Positions 19,316 through 29,700 of a stretch of DNA of 64,000 nt are shown here, in pieces. The notes under the pieces are model-generated. The model saw nothing but the letters and a program-made list of their open reading frames with translations, searched no databases and was not told the DNA's origin. The DNA is from Streptomyces pactum (GTDB lineage Bacteria; Actinomycetota; Actinomycetes; Streptomycetales; Streptomycetaceae): contig NZ_JACYXC010000001.1 of the NCBI RefSeq assembly GCF_016031615.1, forward strand, positions 868,001 through 932,000. The letters are read 5' to 3'. The position numbers were made by a program, and so were the translations under genes. The number at the start of each line of letters is the position of its first letter. Position 1 is the stretch's first letter.

Positions 19316-20353
19316 TCAGTGGTCGCCGTCCCCGGGGGCCGCCTCGATCAGCGCGAAGGCCATCGGAGCGGGCAGCAGGGAGAAGCCGGTCACGGTGAAG
19401 CCGGCCCGGGAGCACAGGCCGGCGAACTCGTCCTTGTTCCGTCCCGTGCCGGCCCCGATGAGCCGCATGTGAAGATCGCTGAGGTACATCGTGTCCGGGA
19501 GGGAGCCGTCGACGGTCCGCGGCATGACCGGGTCGACGATCAGCAGGCGGCCCTGCGGCGGGATCGCCCGCCGGATGTTGGCCAGGACCGCGACGGCGCG
19601 GTCGTCGTCGGCGTAGTGCAGGACGTTCCTGATCAGGTAGAGGTCGGCGCCGGCGGGCACCTCGGTCCCGACGTCGCCGGAGACCACGGTGCAGCGGTCG
19701 GCGACCCCGGCCGCCGTCAGGACCGCCTCGGCGTTGCCGACCGCCGTGGCCGTGTCGTACAGGATGCCGCGCAGACCGGGGTGGGCGGCGAGGACGGCGG
19801 CGAGCACCACACCGCTGCCGCCGCCGATGTCGGCCACGGTGCCGAAGGCGCCGAAGTCGTAGTGGTCCCGGAGCGCTTCCGCGGTCTGTGCGGCGCTCTG
19901 CCGCAAGGTGGCCGGGAAGTGCACGGAAAGGTCCGCGTCGCCCGCCACATACTCGAAGAACGGCTTTCCGTGCACGGTGCCGAAGGTGGATTTCCCGGTG
20001 CGGACGGCGGTGTCCAGTTCCCGCCACGCCCCCTGCACCGCCGGGTCGGTGAACACCCGCGTGAAGGAATGCAGGGAATCGGCCCGGTCGGTGCGGAGCA
20101 GGGCGCCGACCTCGGTGAGCCGGAAATGCCCGGACTCCGCCTGGGTCAGTACGCCGAACGCGGCGAGCGCACTGCACAGCTGGATCGTCGTCGCCTCGTC
20201 CGTGCCGAGCGCGGCGGCGATTTCCGTGCCGGTCCGCTCTCCGTCGCCGAGGGTGTCGGCCAGTCCCAGACGGGCCGCGGTGGCCACCGTCTGCGTGGCC
20301 ATGTGTCCGAATGCCAATTCGAACAGTCGTTGCTTGTTCTTCGCGTCAGTCAT
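19316..20353 (-). CDS. SAM-dependent O-methyltransferase (hydroxyneurosporene/COMT-like family)
   Basis: 345 residues from the ATG at 20353, with GGAAGAAG upstream. An N-terminal winged-helix dimerisation domain (about 1-90) is followed by a Rossmann methyltransferase domain. The SAM loop is DIGGGSG (175-181), and the catalytic-region motif NVLHYADDD has His246 where this family places its general base. It lies last in block I, downstream of the P450, MBL-fold and AhpD-like genes, but a 380-bp gap with a strong hairpin separates it from them, so it may have its own promoter. Expected role: methylation of an enol or hydroxyl on the released polyketide, for example a pyrone 4-OH (inference from the KR-less final modules). 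Confidence 0.9.
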   Translation of the reverse strand: MTDAKNKQRLFELAFGHMATQTVATAARLGLADTLGDGERTGTEIAAALGTDEATTIQLCSALAAFGVLTQAESGHFRLTEVGALLRTDRADSLHSFTRVFTDPAVQGAWRELDTAVRTGKSTFGTVHGKPFFEYVAGDADLSVHFPATLRQSAAQTAEALRDHYDFGAFGTVADIGGGSGVVLAAVLAAHPGLRGILYDTATAVGNAEAVLTAAGVADRCTVVSGDVGTEVPAGADLYLIRNVLHYADDDRAVAVLANIRRAIPPQGRLLIVDPVMPRTVDGSLPDTMYLSDLHMRLIGAGTGRNKDEFAGLCSRAGFTVTGFSLLPAPMAFALIEAAPGDGDH

Positions 20354-20380
20354 GACTTCTTCCCGTTGTGCCGCCGGCCC

Positions 20381-20425
20381 CGCCGGGTTCCGGCCGTCTT
20401 TCTGCGCGACGGCCGGAACCCGGCG
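20381..20425. terminator. Perfect 18-bp hairpin ahead of the O-methyltransferase
   Basis: The left arm CGCCGGGTTCCGGCCGTC (20381-20398) pairs exactly with 20408-20425 across a 9-nt loop. On the minus strand it lies after the AhpD-like gene and 28 bases before the methyltransferase start codon. It could terminate or attenuate the long PKS transcript, or protect an mRNA end. The remainder of 20354-20733 shows no supportable gene. Confidence 0.7.
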
Positions 20426-20733
20426 GGTGCTTCACCAGTTTTCGCGGGGGCGGAGAGCAGGCGCATGCCGCTCTCCGTGTGTCCCCCGCGGTGTCGTCCC
20501 CCGGTCATTCCCGGGCGGCCCGTGCCGCCCTCGCCCGCACCACGTCCGCGGCGCGTCACGGGACACCCGGGGAACCGCGTGCGGAACCCGGGGCGGGGAG
20601 GAATTCCGCACCGCTCCCCGCCCCCTCTTTTTCCGTTCGTCTCCCCCGCCGGCGCCGCGGGCGCCGTGGCGCCGTCACCCCGCCGCGGGCCGTCGGGGAG
20701 CCGGACCGGCCGCTGCCGCCGGTCCGCCGGCCC

Positions 20734-21333
20734 TCACGCCTCCGGCAGGTCCGCCGGGTCGGTGAGCCAGTCCTCGATGGCGACGTCGCAGGACTTCAGG
20801 ATGTAGGCGAGCAGGGTGTACGCGCCGATCAGCGCCGGCACCTCCAGCAGTTGCTGCGCGTCGTACACGGTGGCCAGCTGCTGCCACGTCCGGTCGGAGA
20901 TCCTGGCCTCCGGGCCGCGCAGTTCGTCGGCCGCCCGCAGCAGGGCGGCGTCGTGCGCGGACCAGCCGGGGGCGTCCGGGCCGGCGGGGACGCGGGCGAT
21001 CTCCTCCTCGGTGAGACCGGCCTTGGCGCCGATCGCCACGTGGTGGGCCCACTCGTAGTGCGACCGCAGGAGGTACCCCACCCGCAGCACCATCAGCTCC
21101 CGGTCGCGCAGCGACAGCTTCCCCTGGCCGAGCGCGGAGAGCATCGGGTGCACCCCGGACAGCAGGGCGGGGTGGTTTCCGATGACGCCCAGGACGTTGA
21201 GCACGGGCTGGCCGACCATGTGTGACAGGGGACCGTCGGGGTCGGACTGCACGGCGGCGGGCATCCCGAGCAGCGGACGGACCTGCTCCTCGGGCGCGGG
21301 GGTCAGGCGCGGGGCGGTGTTCCGGGGTGTCAT
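20734..21333 (-). CDS. AhpD / carboxymuconolactone decarboxylase-like protein
   Basis: 199 residues. The ATG at 21333 overlaps the stop of the MBL-fold gene (ATGA). The all-helical CMD fold is recognisable from residue 70 on: LSLRDRELMVLRVGYLL, then HYEWAHHVAIGAKAGLTEEEI, then DRTWQQLATVYDAQQLLEV. The AhpD CxxC is absent; the conserved Glu94, Trp95 and His97/98 cluster is retained, as in CMD-like proteins that are not peroxidoxins. The coupling to an MBL-fold enzyme and a P450 suggests a tailoring or ring-closure step, but no reaction can be named. Confidence 0.88.
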   Translation of the reverse strand: MTPRNTAPRLTPAPEEQVRPLLGMPAAVQSDPDGPLSHMVGQPVLNVLGVIGNHPALLSGVHPMLSALGQGKLSLRDRELMVLRVGYLLRSHYEWAHHVAIGAKAGLTEEEIARVPAGPDAPGWSAHDAALLRAADELRGPEARISDRTWQQLATVYDAQQLLEVPALIGAYTLLAYILKSCDVAIEDWLTDPADLPEA

Positions 21334-22274
21334 GCCGTCTCCCCGGCTTCCAGGGTGTCCTTCAGCTCCACCATCTGGTGCAGCAGCGGGCCCATGCCGG
21401 GCGTGCCGTCACCGTTGAGTTCCCGGTAGACGGCACCGATGTTGAGGACGACGCGCTCGGCGTTGGCGAAGCCGGAGAACTCGTCGAAGCCGAACTCCCG
21501 GGCCGCCTCCAGGGCGGACTTGCCCTGCTGGTGGGCGGTGGTGGCGTGGGCCTGCACCCGCTCCAGGTAGTCGCGGACCCGGATCACCTCGGACTTGCCG
21601 CCGACCGGACCGTGGCCGGGGACGACGGTCTCCGCACCGAGGTCGAGGATCGTGTCGCAGGCGCGGATGCAGTTGCCGACCGGTCCGGAGTGGATGACGC
21701 CGTGACCGCCGAACATGAGGATGTCACCGGCGTAGACGACCCCCGCGTCGGGGACGTGGACGATGACGTCCCCTTCGGTGTGGGCCGGGCCGACCTCGAT
21801 CAGCCGTACGGTCCGGCTGCCCACGGTCAGTTCCATCTCCCCGGTGAAGGTGATGGTCGGGTAGGTCGGGGTGATCCCGGAGAAGTCGAAGGCCTCCAGG
21901 TACGCGCGCAGCCGCGGGTCGGTGTCGGCGGCCAGGAAGGGCTCCATGGTCTCCGGCCCGGCCTCGCGCATCCTGCGCGCCGCCGCCGTGGAGGACACGA
22001 TCAGGGCGTCGCCCACGAGCTGGTTGCCCCACCAGTGGTCGCCGTCCTGGTGCGTGTTCACCACCCAGCAGATGTCGGTCGCGGGCACCGCCTTGGTGAT
22101 GGCGGACAGCATCTGCCGGGTCTGGTCGAGGGTGTAGAGGGTGTCCACGAGCAGCGCTTCCTCGCCGCTGCACACCAGGCCCGCGTTGCTGTACCCGGTG
22201 GCGCGGCTGCCTTGCACATACGCGAACGTCTCCGGCGCGAGCCGGTGCACACCGGTGGTGAAGGGAACAGACAC
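21330..22274 (-). CDS. Metallo-beta-lactamase-fold hydrolase with a variant HxDxDH motif
   Basis: 314 residues from a GTG at 22274 (AAGGAG 6 nt upstream). The MBL metal motifs are visible in order: THQDGDHWWGNQ (His75, Asp77, Asp79, His80), His165 in GPAHTEGD, Asp184 in YAGDIL and His221 in VPGHGPV. The canonical HxHxDH reads HxDxDH, so the second zinc-1 histidine is replaced by Asp. It is likely a soluble hydrolase or lactonase-type tailoring enzyme acting on the released polyketide or an intermediate (inference). It starts 44 nt after the P450 and is coupled to the AhpD-like gene. Confidence 0.9.
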   Translation of the reverse strand: MSVPFTTGVHRLAPETFAYVQGSRATGYSNAGLVCSGEEALLVDTLYTLDQTRQMLSAITKAVPATDICWVVNTHQDGDHWWGNQLVGDALIVSSTAAARRMREAGPETMEPFLAADTDPRLRAYLEAFDFSGITPTYPTITFTGEMELTVGSRTVRLIEVGPAHTEGDVIVHVPDAGVVYAGDILMFGGHGVIHSGPVGNCIRACDTILDLGAETVVPGHGPVGGKSEVIRVRDYLERVQAHATTAHQQGKSALEAAREFGFDEFSGFANAERVVLNIGAVYRELNGDGTPGMGPLLHQMVELKDTLEAGETA

Positions 22275-22318
22275 AACTTTCTCCTTGCTACTGAAAAATG
22301 TCCGCGGTCGGTGCGCGG

Positions 22319-23755
22319 TCAGTTCGCGACCGCTGCCGCGGCCCGGGGGCGCAGCACCATCCGCGGGCCGTGCTGGGGCACCACGACCGGGCCGCGCGGG
22401 ACCGCCTTCGCCGGTTCGGCCCCCGCGGGTTCGAGGTCCACGTGGGTGATCAGCTCACGCAGCATGACCTTGATCTCGTGGATGGCGATCCGGTCGCCCA
22501 TGCAGCGGGTGTGCCCGCCGCCGAACGGGATCCAGGTGTACTGGCCCGGCTGCTTGCCGAGGAACCGCTCCGGGAGGTACTTCTCCGGCTCGGGGTAGCG
22601 CTCGGGGTCGTTGTTCATCAGCTCGGCGCTGGGCACCAGCAGCTGGCCGGGCTCGTACCGCACGCCGCCGATGACGATCGGCTCCATGACCTTGCGGGCC
22701 AGGTTGTTCGGCAGCGGCGGGTTGAGCCGCAGGACCTCGTGCACCGCGGCGGTGAGGTACTCCTCGGACGTCCCCTCGTCGATCTCCGCGCGCAGCCTGG
22801 CGAGCCGCTCGGTGTCCCGGGAGAAGTGCTCCACCGACCAGCAGACCGCGGAGACGGTGGTCACGGTGCCGGCGACGAACATGGTCATGATCTCGTCGCG
22901 CAGCTCCTGGCCGGACAGCGGCGAGCCGTCCTCCCCGACGATGCCGAGCAGCACCGACAGCATGTCGTTGTCGAGCTCGCCCAGTTCCACGCGCTCGGCG
23001 ATCGCCTGGGCGATGAGCGCGTCCACCCGGGGGCGGTTCCGCCAGAAGTCCTTGAGCCCGGTGCCGGGCCGCCGCTTCATGAGCCGCTTCTTCGCCGGTG
23101 ACCACCGGTCGATCATCAGCATGGCGGTCGGGTAGGTGTTGATTTCGAGCAGGTCCATCAGCGCGTCGAGGAGTTGGGGCCAGCAGGTGGGGGTCACCTT
23201 GCCGAAGACGACCTCGCGGATGACGTTCATCGCCCAGCGGTGCACCAGCGGGTGCATGTCCGCGACCTCGTCGCGCGGCCACCCCGCCACCGCGTCCACC
23301 GTGATCTGCTCCACCGCCTCGGTGATGCGGGAGAAGGCGGCGCCCTTGAAGCTGCGGGTGAGCGCCTTGCGGCGGGCCAGGTGCTCGTCCTCGTCGAGGA
23401 AGGCGAGCCCGGTGTTGCCGAAGAACTTCTCCAGCGCGCCGTTCGAGGTACCGCAGTGCAGGCTGGTGCGGGGGGCCTGGTAGACGGCCCGCACCTCGTC
23501 GGGGTCGGTGAGCACGAAGAAGTCCACGCCCGGCAGGAAGCCCAGCCGGAACCGGGGCCCGTACAGCCGCTTGCACTCGTTGAGGAAGTCGGTGCGCCGC
23601 CCGGCCCACTGCGCCATCTGCTCCCGCTGGCCCATGGTCGGACCCGGCACCTGGGAGGACGGGATCACCGTCTCCTGCTGCGGTGCCGCGTGGTGGACCG
23701 GGCAGCGCCCGGCGCCGTCCTCGACCGCTGCCTCGTTCGCCTCGGGGGGATTCAT
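22319..23755 (-). CDS. Cytochrome P450, cluster tailoring oxygenase
   Basis: 478 residues. The ATG at 23755 overlaps the PKS-B stop (ATGA) and has AAGGAG upstream, so it is co-translated with the final PKS. Motifs: ExxR as EVLR (340-343); heme loop FGGGHTRCMG with the Cys418 ligand; K-helix to meander region ending LPERFLG. The I-helix reads AGTVTT (295-300): the usual acid before the Thr pair is Val, so the proton relay is atypical. The overall pattern (about 480 residues, YTWIPFGGGHTRC) resembles the CYP102/CYP110-like bacterial group more than the roughly 400-residue macrolide hydroxylases. Probably oxidises the polyketide chain; site unknown. Confidence 0.93.
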   Translation of the reverse strand: MNPPEANEAAVEDGAGRCPVHHAAPQQETVIPSSQVPGPTMGQREQMAQWAGRRTDFLNECKRLYGPRFRLGFLPGVDFFVLTDPDEVRAVYQAPRTSLHCGTSNGALEKFFGNTGLAFLDEDEHLARRKALTRSFKGAAFSRITEAVEQITVDAVAGWPRDEVADMHPLVHRWAMNVIREVVFGKVTPTCWPQLLDALMDLLEINTYPTAMLMIDRWSPAKKRLMKRRPGTGLKDFWRNRPRVDALIAQAIAERVELGELDNDMLSVLLGIVGEDGSPLSGQELRDEIMTMFVAGTVTTVSAVCWSVEHFSRDTERLARLRAEIDEGTSEEYLTAAVHEVLRLNPPLPNNLARKVMEPIVIGGVRYEPGQLLVPSAELMNNDPERYPEPEKYLPERFLGKQPGQYTWIPFGGGHTRCMGDRIAIHEIKVMLRELITHVDLEPAGAEPAKAVPRGPVVVPQHGPRMVLRPRAAAAVAN

Positions 23756-26700
23756 CGGTTCTCCTTGTCGTACAGACCTGAGTCGGCGGAAAATCCGCAC
23801 CTGATCCACTTCTCGACGGTCTCCGCGCACTCCGGGTCGTTGACCAGGTCGAAGTGACCGGTGTCGAGGTCCACCACGTCGCCGCCCACGTCCCAGGCGG
23901 GCCAGGAGCGCGTGTCGCCGGCCCGCAGGCACAGGCGTGGGGCCCCGACTCCGGTGTCGGCGCGCTCCCCCAGCAGGCGCAGGTAGGCGCCCATCGCCAG
24001 CCAGCCGGAGTCGTCGAAGGCGAGGTCCCGGCCGCCGTTGAGCAGCGCGTCCATGCTCGGTTCGAACACGCCGCCGTCGTGCGCGACGACGGACCGGGGG
24101 TCGGGCGGGTCGAGCAGGACCAGGCCGGCCGCGGCCCGGCCCCTGCCTTCGAGTTCGGCGGCGAGCGAGTGGGCGACGGCGCCGCCGATGGAGTAGCCGA
24201 CGAGCACCACCTCGGCGTCGCCGACGGCCTGCTCGACCCGGTCCGCGAGGACCCGGACGGCGGTGTCCCAGGACCCGGGCAGCGGCTCGCCGTCGCGGAA
24301 GCCGGGCAGCGAGCAGGAGTACACGTCACGGCCGGGCAGCCTGCCGGCGAGCGCCAGGAACAGGTGCGGGCCCGATCCGACGGCGAACGACGGCACGCAG
24401 ACGACGGCCGGCCGTCCCGCGTCGCCCCGGGTGAGCCGCACCACCTGGGCGGTGTTCTCCGGCAGGTCCGCGGGTGAGGTGAAGGCCGGGCGGAACCGGG
24501 AGGACTCCATCAGCCAGCTCATCGCCCGGTCGAGTTCGCCCACGGCGTGGGCGTGCCGGATCAGCGAGGTGAACGTGCCGCATCCGTCCGGGGCGGGACC
24601 GGCGGCCGGGGGCGCAGCGGTGGCGGTGGCGGTGGCGCCGCGGGGTGCGGGGGCCTCCGGGACAGGTCCGTCGCCCGCGGTGGCGGGGCCCGGCCGGCGC
24701 GCGCCGGCGTCGCCGGGGGCGGGGTCCGTCCCGGCCGCGGCCACCTCGTCCGCCAGGTGGCGCACCAGCCAGCGGCCCAGGCTGATGGCGTCGGGGTGCT
24801 GGAAGATGACGGTCGACGCCACCTGCACACCGGTCACCCGGCGCAGGCGGTTGCCCAGCCGGACCACGCCGACCGAGTTGAAGCCCATCTCCCAGAAGCC
24901 CTGGTCCGGTTCGACCGCGTCACCGGACTCGTGTCCGAGCACGGCCGCGATCTGGTCCCGGACCACCTGCTGCGCCAGCGCCTCCCGCTCGTCCGCGGGG
25001 ACGGCGGCCAGTCGCCGCACCAGCGCGCCGCCCTCGTCGTCCGCGTCCTCGTGGGGGTGCTCGTCGGACGGTGCCGTGGCCGGGCCGCCCGGTACGGCCG
25101 CGGCCGGCGCCAGCCAGTACCGCTTGCGCTGGAAGGCGTAGGTCGGCAGGGACACCCGGGTGGCCCCGGTCCCGGCGTAGAAGCCGTCCCAGTCCACCGT
25201 CACACCGGCGGTGTGCGCCTCGGCCAGGGACAGCGCGAACCGGTCCAGGCCGCCCTCGTCGCGCCGGAGCGTCCCGAGCGTGGCGACCGTCGCGGCCCGG
25301 CCCCCGGTCTCGTGCGCGGCGGCGGTCTGCTCGATCGCGGTGGTCAGCACCGGGTGGGGCGACATCTCCACGAAGCGGGTCGCGCCGTCGTCGATCAGCG
25401 CGCGGACCGCGGCTTCGAAACCGACCTCGTTGCGGATGTTCTTGTACCAGTAGGCCGCGTCCAGGCCGGCGGTTTCGACGTAGCCGTCGACCGCCGTGGA
25501 GTAGAACGGTATCCGGCCCGCGCGGGGCGCCACCGGGGCCAGCGACTCCACCAGCTCGGTCTCGATGACCTCGACGGCGGCGGAGTGCGAGGCGAACGCG
25601 CCGAGCGGGCGGGTCCGCAGCCCGTCGCGCTCGCACTCGGCCCGCACCTGGTCCAGGACACCGGTGTCGCCGGCGAGCACCACGGAGACCGGGCTGTTCA
25701 CCACGGCGACCGAGGCCCTTCCGGCGTGCGCGGCGGCGCGCCGTTCCGCCTCGTCCCGGGACGTCCCGAGCCACAGCAGGCCGGTGCCCTCGGGCAGCCG
25801 GTCCTGCGCGAGGCGGTTGCGCATCGCCACGATCAGGGCGGCGTCCTGGAGCGACAGCGCGCCGGCGACGTAGGCGGCGGCGACCTCGCCCTGGGAGTGT
25901 CCGACGACCACGTCCGGTTCCACCCCGTGGGCCCGCCACAGCGCCGCCAGGGAGACCAGCACCGAGAACATCGCCGGCTGGAGCACGTCCATCGCGACCG
26001 CGCCGTCCGACGCGTCCAGCGACGGCGCGCCGGGCGCGCCGCGCAGCACCTCCTCCAGGTCCCAGTCCACGTACGGCGCGAACGCCCGCCCGCAGGCGGC
26101 GATCTCGTCCGCGAAGACCGGCGCGGTGTCCAGCAGCCGCACCGCCATCCCGGTCCAGTGCGAGCCGTGGCCCGGGAAGACGAACACCGTCCTGCCGTCC
26201 AGCGCCTTGCCGTCGACGGTGTGCTCGGCCGGGGTGTCGCCGGCCAGCGCCGCCAGTCCGTCGAGCAGTTCGGCCCGGTCCCGGGCCGCGACCGCGGCCC
26301 GCCGCGGCAGGGCCGCGCGGGTCGTCGCCGTCGAGAAGCCGACGTCGAGCGGGTCGAGGCCGGGGTTGGCGAGCAGATGGGCGTGGAGCCGGTCCGCCTG
26401 CGCCCGCAGCGCGGCCCGGGTACGGGCGGAGAGCAGCACCGGCACGGCGGGCAGCGGCCGGCCGTCGGTCCGCGGCGCCGGGTCGGCCGCCGGGGCCTCC
26501 TCCAGGATCACGTGGGCGTTGGTGCCGCTCATGCCGAAGGCGGAGATCCCGGCCCGGCGCGGCCGGCCGTCGGTCTTCCAGGGCTGGTCCTCCAGGAGCA
26601 GCTCGACCTCGCCGGCGTCCCAGTCGATGTGCGGGGACGGCTCGTCCACGTGCAGGGTGCGCGGCAGCAGTTCGTGGCGCATCGCCTGCACCATCTTGAT

Positions 26701-29700
26701 CACCCCGGCGACGCCGGCGGCGGGGCCGGCGTGCCCGATGTTGGACTTGACCGAGCCCAGCCGCAGCGGGCCCCGGTCGCGGTCCTGGCCGTAGGTGGCC
26801 AGCAGCGCGTGTGCCTCGATGGGGTCGCCCAGCTTGGTGCCGGTGCCGTGCGCCTCCACCACGTCCACCTGGGCCGGCCGCAGCCCGGACGCGGCCAGGG
26901 CCGCCCGGATCACCCGCTCCTGGGAGGGGCCGTTGGGCGCGGTCAGGCCGTTGGTGGCGCCGTCCTGGTTGATCGCGCTGCCGCGCAGCACCGCCAGGAC
27001 CCGGTGGCCGTTGCGGCGGGCGTCGGAGAGCCGTTCCAGCACGAGCAGGCCCATGCCGTCGGAGAAGGAGGTGCCGTCCGCGGCGGCCGAGAAGGCCTTG
27101 CACCGGCCGTCCGGTGACAGGCCGTGGATGCGGGCGGTGTCGGTCAGGGCCACCGGGGTGGACATCACCGTCACGCCGCCCGCCAGGGCGAGGGAGCACT
27201 CGCCGGCCCGCAGCGCCTGCATCGCCAGGTGCAGCGCCACCAGCGACGCGGAGCAGGCGGTGTCCACGGTGATCGCCGGGCCCTCCAGCCCCAGGGTGTA
27301 GGCGATGCGCCCGGACAGCACGCTCGACATCACACCGGTCATGTGGAACTGCTCCAGCTCCGGCGGCACCGCGGTGCCGTAGTCCGGGTTCACCGCGCCG
27401 CAGTACACGCCGGTGTCGGTGCCGCGCAGCGAGGTCGGGTCGATGCCCGCGTGCTCGAACGCCTCCCAGGCGCCCTCCAGCAGCCAGCGCTGCTGGGGGT
27501 CCATCGCCCGTGCCTCGTGCGGGCCGATGCCGAAGAAGCCGGCGTCGAAGTCGCCCGCGCCCTCGATGAACCCGCCGATCCGCGCGTAGGTGGTGCCGGG
27601 GTGCTCGGGGTCGGGGTGGTACAGCTCGTCGGTGTTCCAGCCGCGGTCGGCGGGGAAGCCGGTCATCCCGTCCCGGCCGGCCGCCACGAACTCCCACAGT
27701 TCGTCGGGCGAGTTGATGCCGCCCGGGTACCGGCAGCTCATGCCGACGATGGCGAGCGGTTCGTCGACCGGGCGGCGGCGCGCGGGGACCGCCGGCCGTG
27801 CCGTGTCACCGGTCCCGGCCAGTTCGCCGACGATCAGCCGTGCGATCGCCGCCGGGGTCGGGTGGTCGAAGACCGTGGTGGCCGACAGCCGCAGGCCGCT
27901 GACCCGGGTCAGCCGGTTGCGCAGCTCGACCGCGCCCATGGAGTCCAGGCCCACGTCCTTGAAGGGGCGTTCGGGGTCGATCGCGGTGTGCGATGCGTGC
28001 CCCAGCACCGCGGCGACCTGCGCGCGCACCAGGTCCAGGACGACCCGTACCCGGTCCGCCTCGGGGGTCGTGGCGAGCGTGCGCGCCAGCGATCCGCCGG
28101 CCCGGTCGCGCCGGGCGGGCGTGCGGACCAGTCCGCGCAGCCGCGCGGCGAGCGTTCCCCGGCGGGCCCGGGCCCGCAGTTCGGCCGCGTCCTCGCGGAC
28201 CGGCGTGAGCAGGGCCGGCGCCGCGCCGATCCGGTGGACCAGCTGCCGCACCAGTTCGGGCTCCTCGGTGGCGTCCACCCAGGCGCCCCACACCAGTGCG
28301 GTGGCCGGCACGCCCTCGGCGCGCAGCCGGTGGACGACGGCCTCCAGGGCCGCGTCGGCGGCGGCGTCGGCCACCCGCCCGGCGGTGCCGTGGAGTCCGG
28401 CGTCGGAGCAGATCACCGCGAAGGCGGCGAGGTCCTGACCGGCGGTCAGCTCACGCAGCCGCAGCGCGACGTCGAGCTTCGCGCCGACCGCCCGGTCGAG
28501 CTGGTCGCCGGTGTGGGTCCGCAGGGTGCCGTCGGCGGCCGGCCCGGGGGCGTGCACCACCGCGGTGAGCGGGCCGTCCACGGAGGCCAGTACGTCGGCG
28601 AGCGCGTCGGTGGTGTCGCAGACCACCGCGCGGGCGCCCGTCCCGGCCAGGTCGGCGGCCACCGCCTCGGCGGCCCGGTCCGGGCCGCCGAGGGCCGCCA
28701 GCAGCAGCGGTCCGGTGTGGCGCCGGGCCAGTTCCCGGGCGACCGCCGGGCCGGCACCGCCGGGGCCGCAGGTGATCAGTACCGTGCCGGCCGGGTCCCA
28801 CGCGGGTCCGGCCCCGGCCGCGGGGGCCGGGGTGAGGCGCGGGGCGAGCAGCGTGCCCTCGCGGACGGCCAGCTCCGGCTCGTCCAGCTCGCCGAGCACG
28901 GTCCAGTCCACGGCGGCCCGGTCGTCGAGATCGACGAGCACCACCGTGTCCGGGTGTTCGGACTGGGCGACGCGGACCGCGCCCCAGACCGCGGCCGGTG
29001 CGGGATCGGGCACGAGGCCGCCGGCCGCGACCGCGCCGCGGGTCACCAGCACCAGCCGGGCGTCGGCCGACAGGGGGCTCGCCACCCAGCGGCGCACCGC
29101 CTCGGCCACCCGCCCGCACAGCTCCCGCACCCCGGGGCCGCCGTCCGCCTCCGGCTCCGGGACCGGGGCCAGGACGAGGGTGGGCGCCTGCGCGCCGCCG
29201 GCGACGGCCGACTCCAGGGCGTCGAGATCGGCGAACCTCTCCCCGGTGGCCTCCAGTTCGCCCAGGACCGCGATCCTCGCAGCCGGCGACGGCTGTGCGT
29301 CCACCGCGGTCCAGACCGGCTCGAACAGGGCGTCCGTGCCGTGCCGCAGCGCACCGCCGAGGTGCGGGGCCGGCCGGTGGCCGACCCGGCCGGCCGACAG
29401 CACCGGTTCGCCGTCGAGGTCCACCGCGTCCACCCGCAGCACCGAGTCCGCGGCCGTGATCCGTACCCGGAGACGCGCCGCGGTGGCCGGCCCGAACGAC
29501 ACGTCCGCCCAGGAGACCGGCAGCTGCGGCGCGGCACCCGGCTCGGTGTCGAGCAGGCCGCCGTGGAGGGCCGCGTCGAACAGGGCGGGGTGGAGCCCGT
29601 ACCCGGTGCCGTCGATGTCGTCGGGCAGCGCGACCTCGGTGTAGACCTCCGCGCCGCGGCGCCAGGCCGCCTGCACGCCCTGGAACAGCGGGCCGTGGTC

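Noticed and set aside
22455..24329. A 624-codon minus-strand frame across the PKS-B TE and the P450
   Set aside because: It is an off-frame reading of the two genes; true motifs (GYSIGG, FGGGHTRCMG) occur only in the chosen frames.
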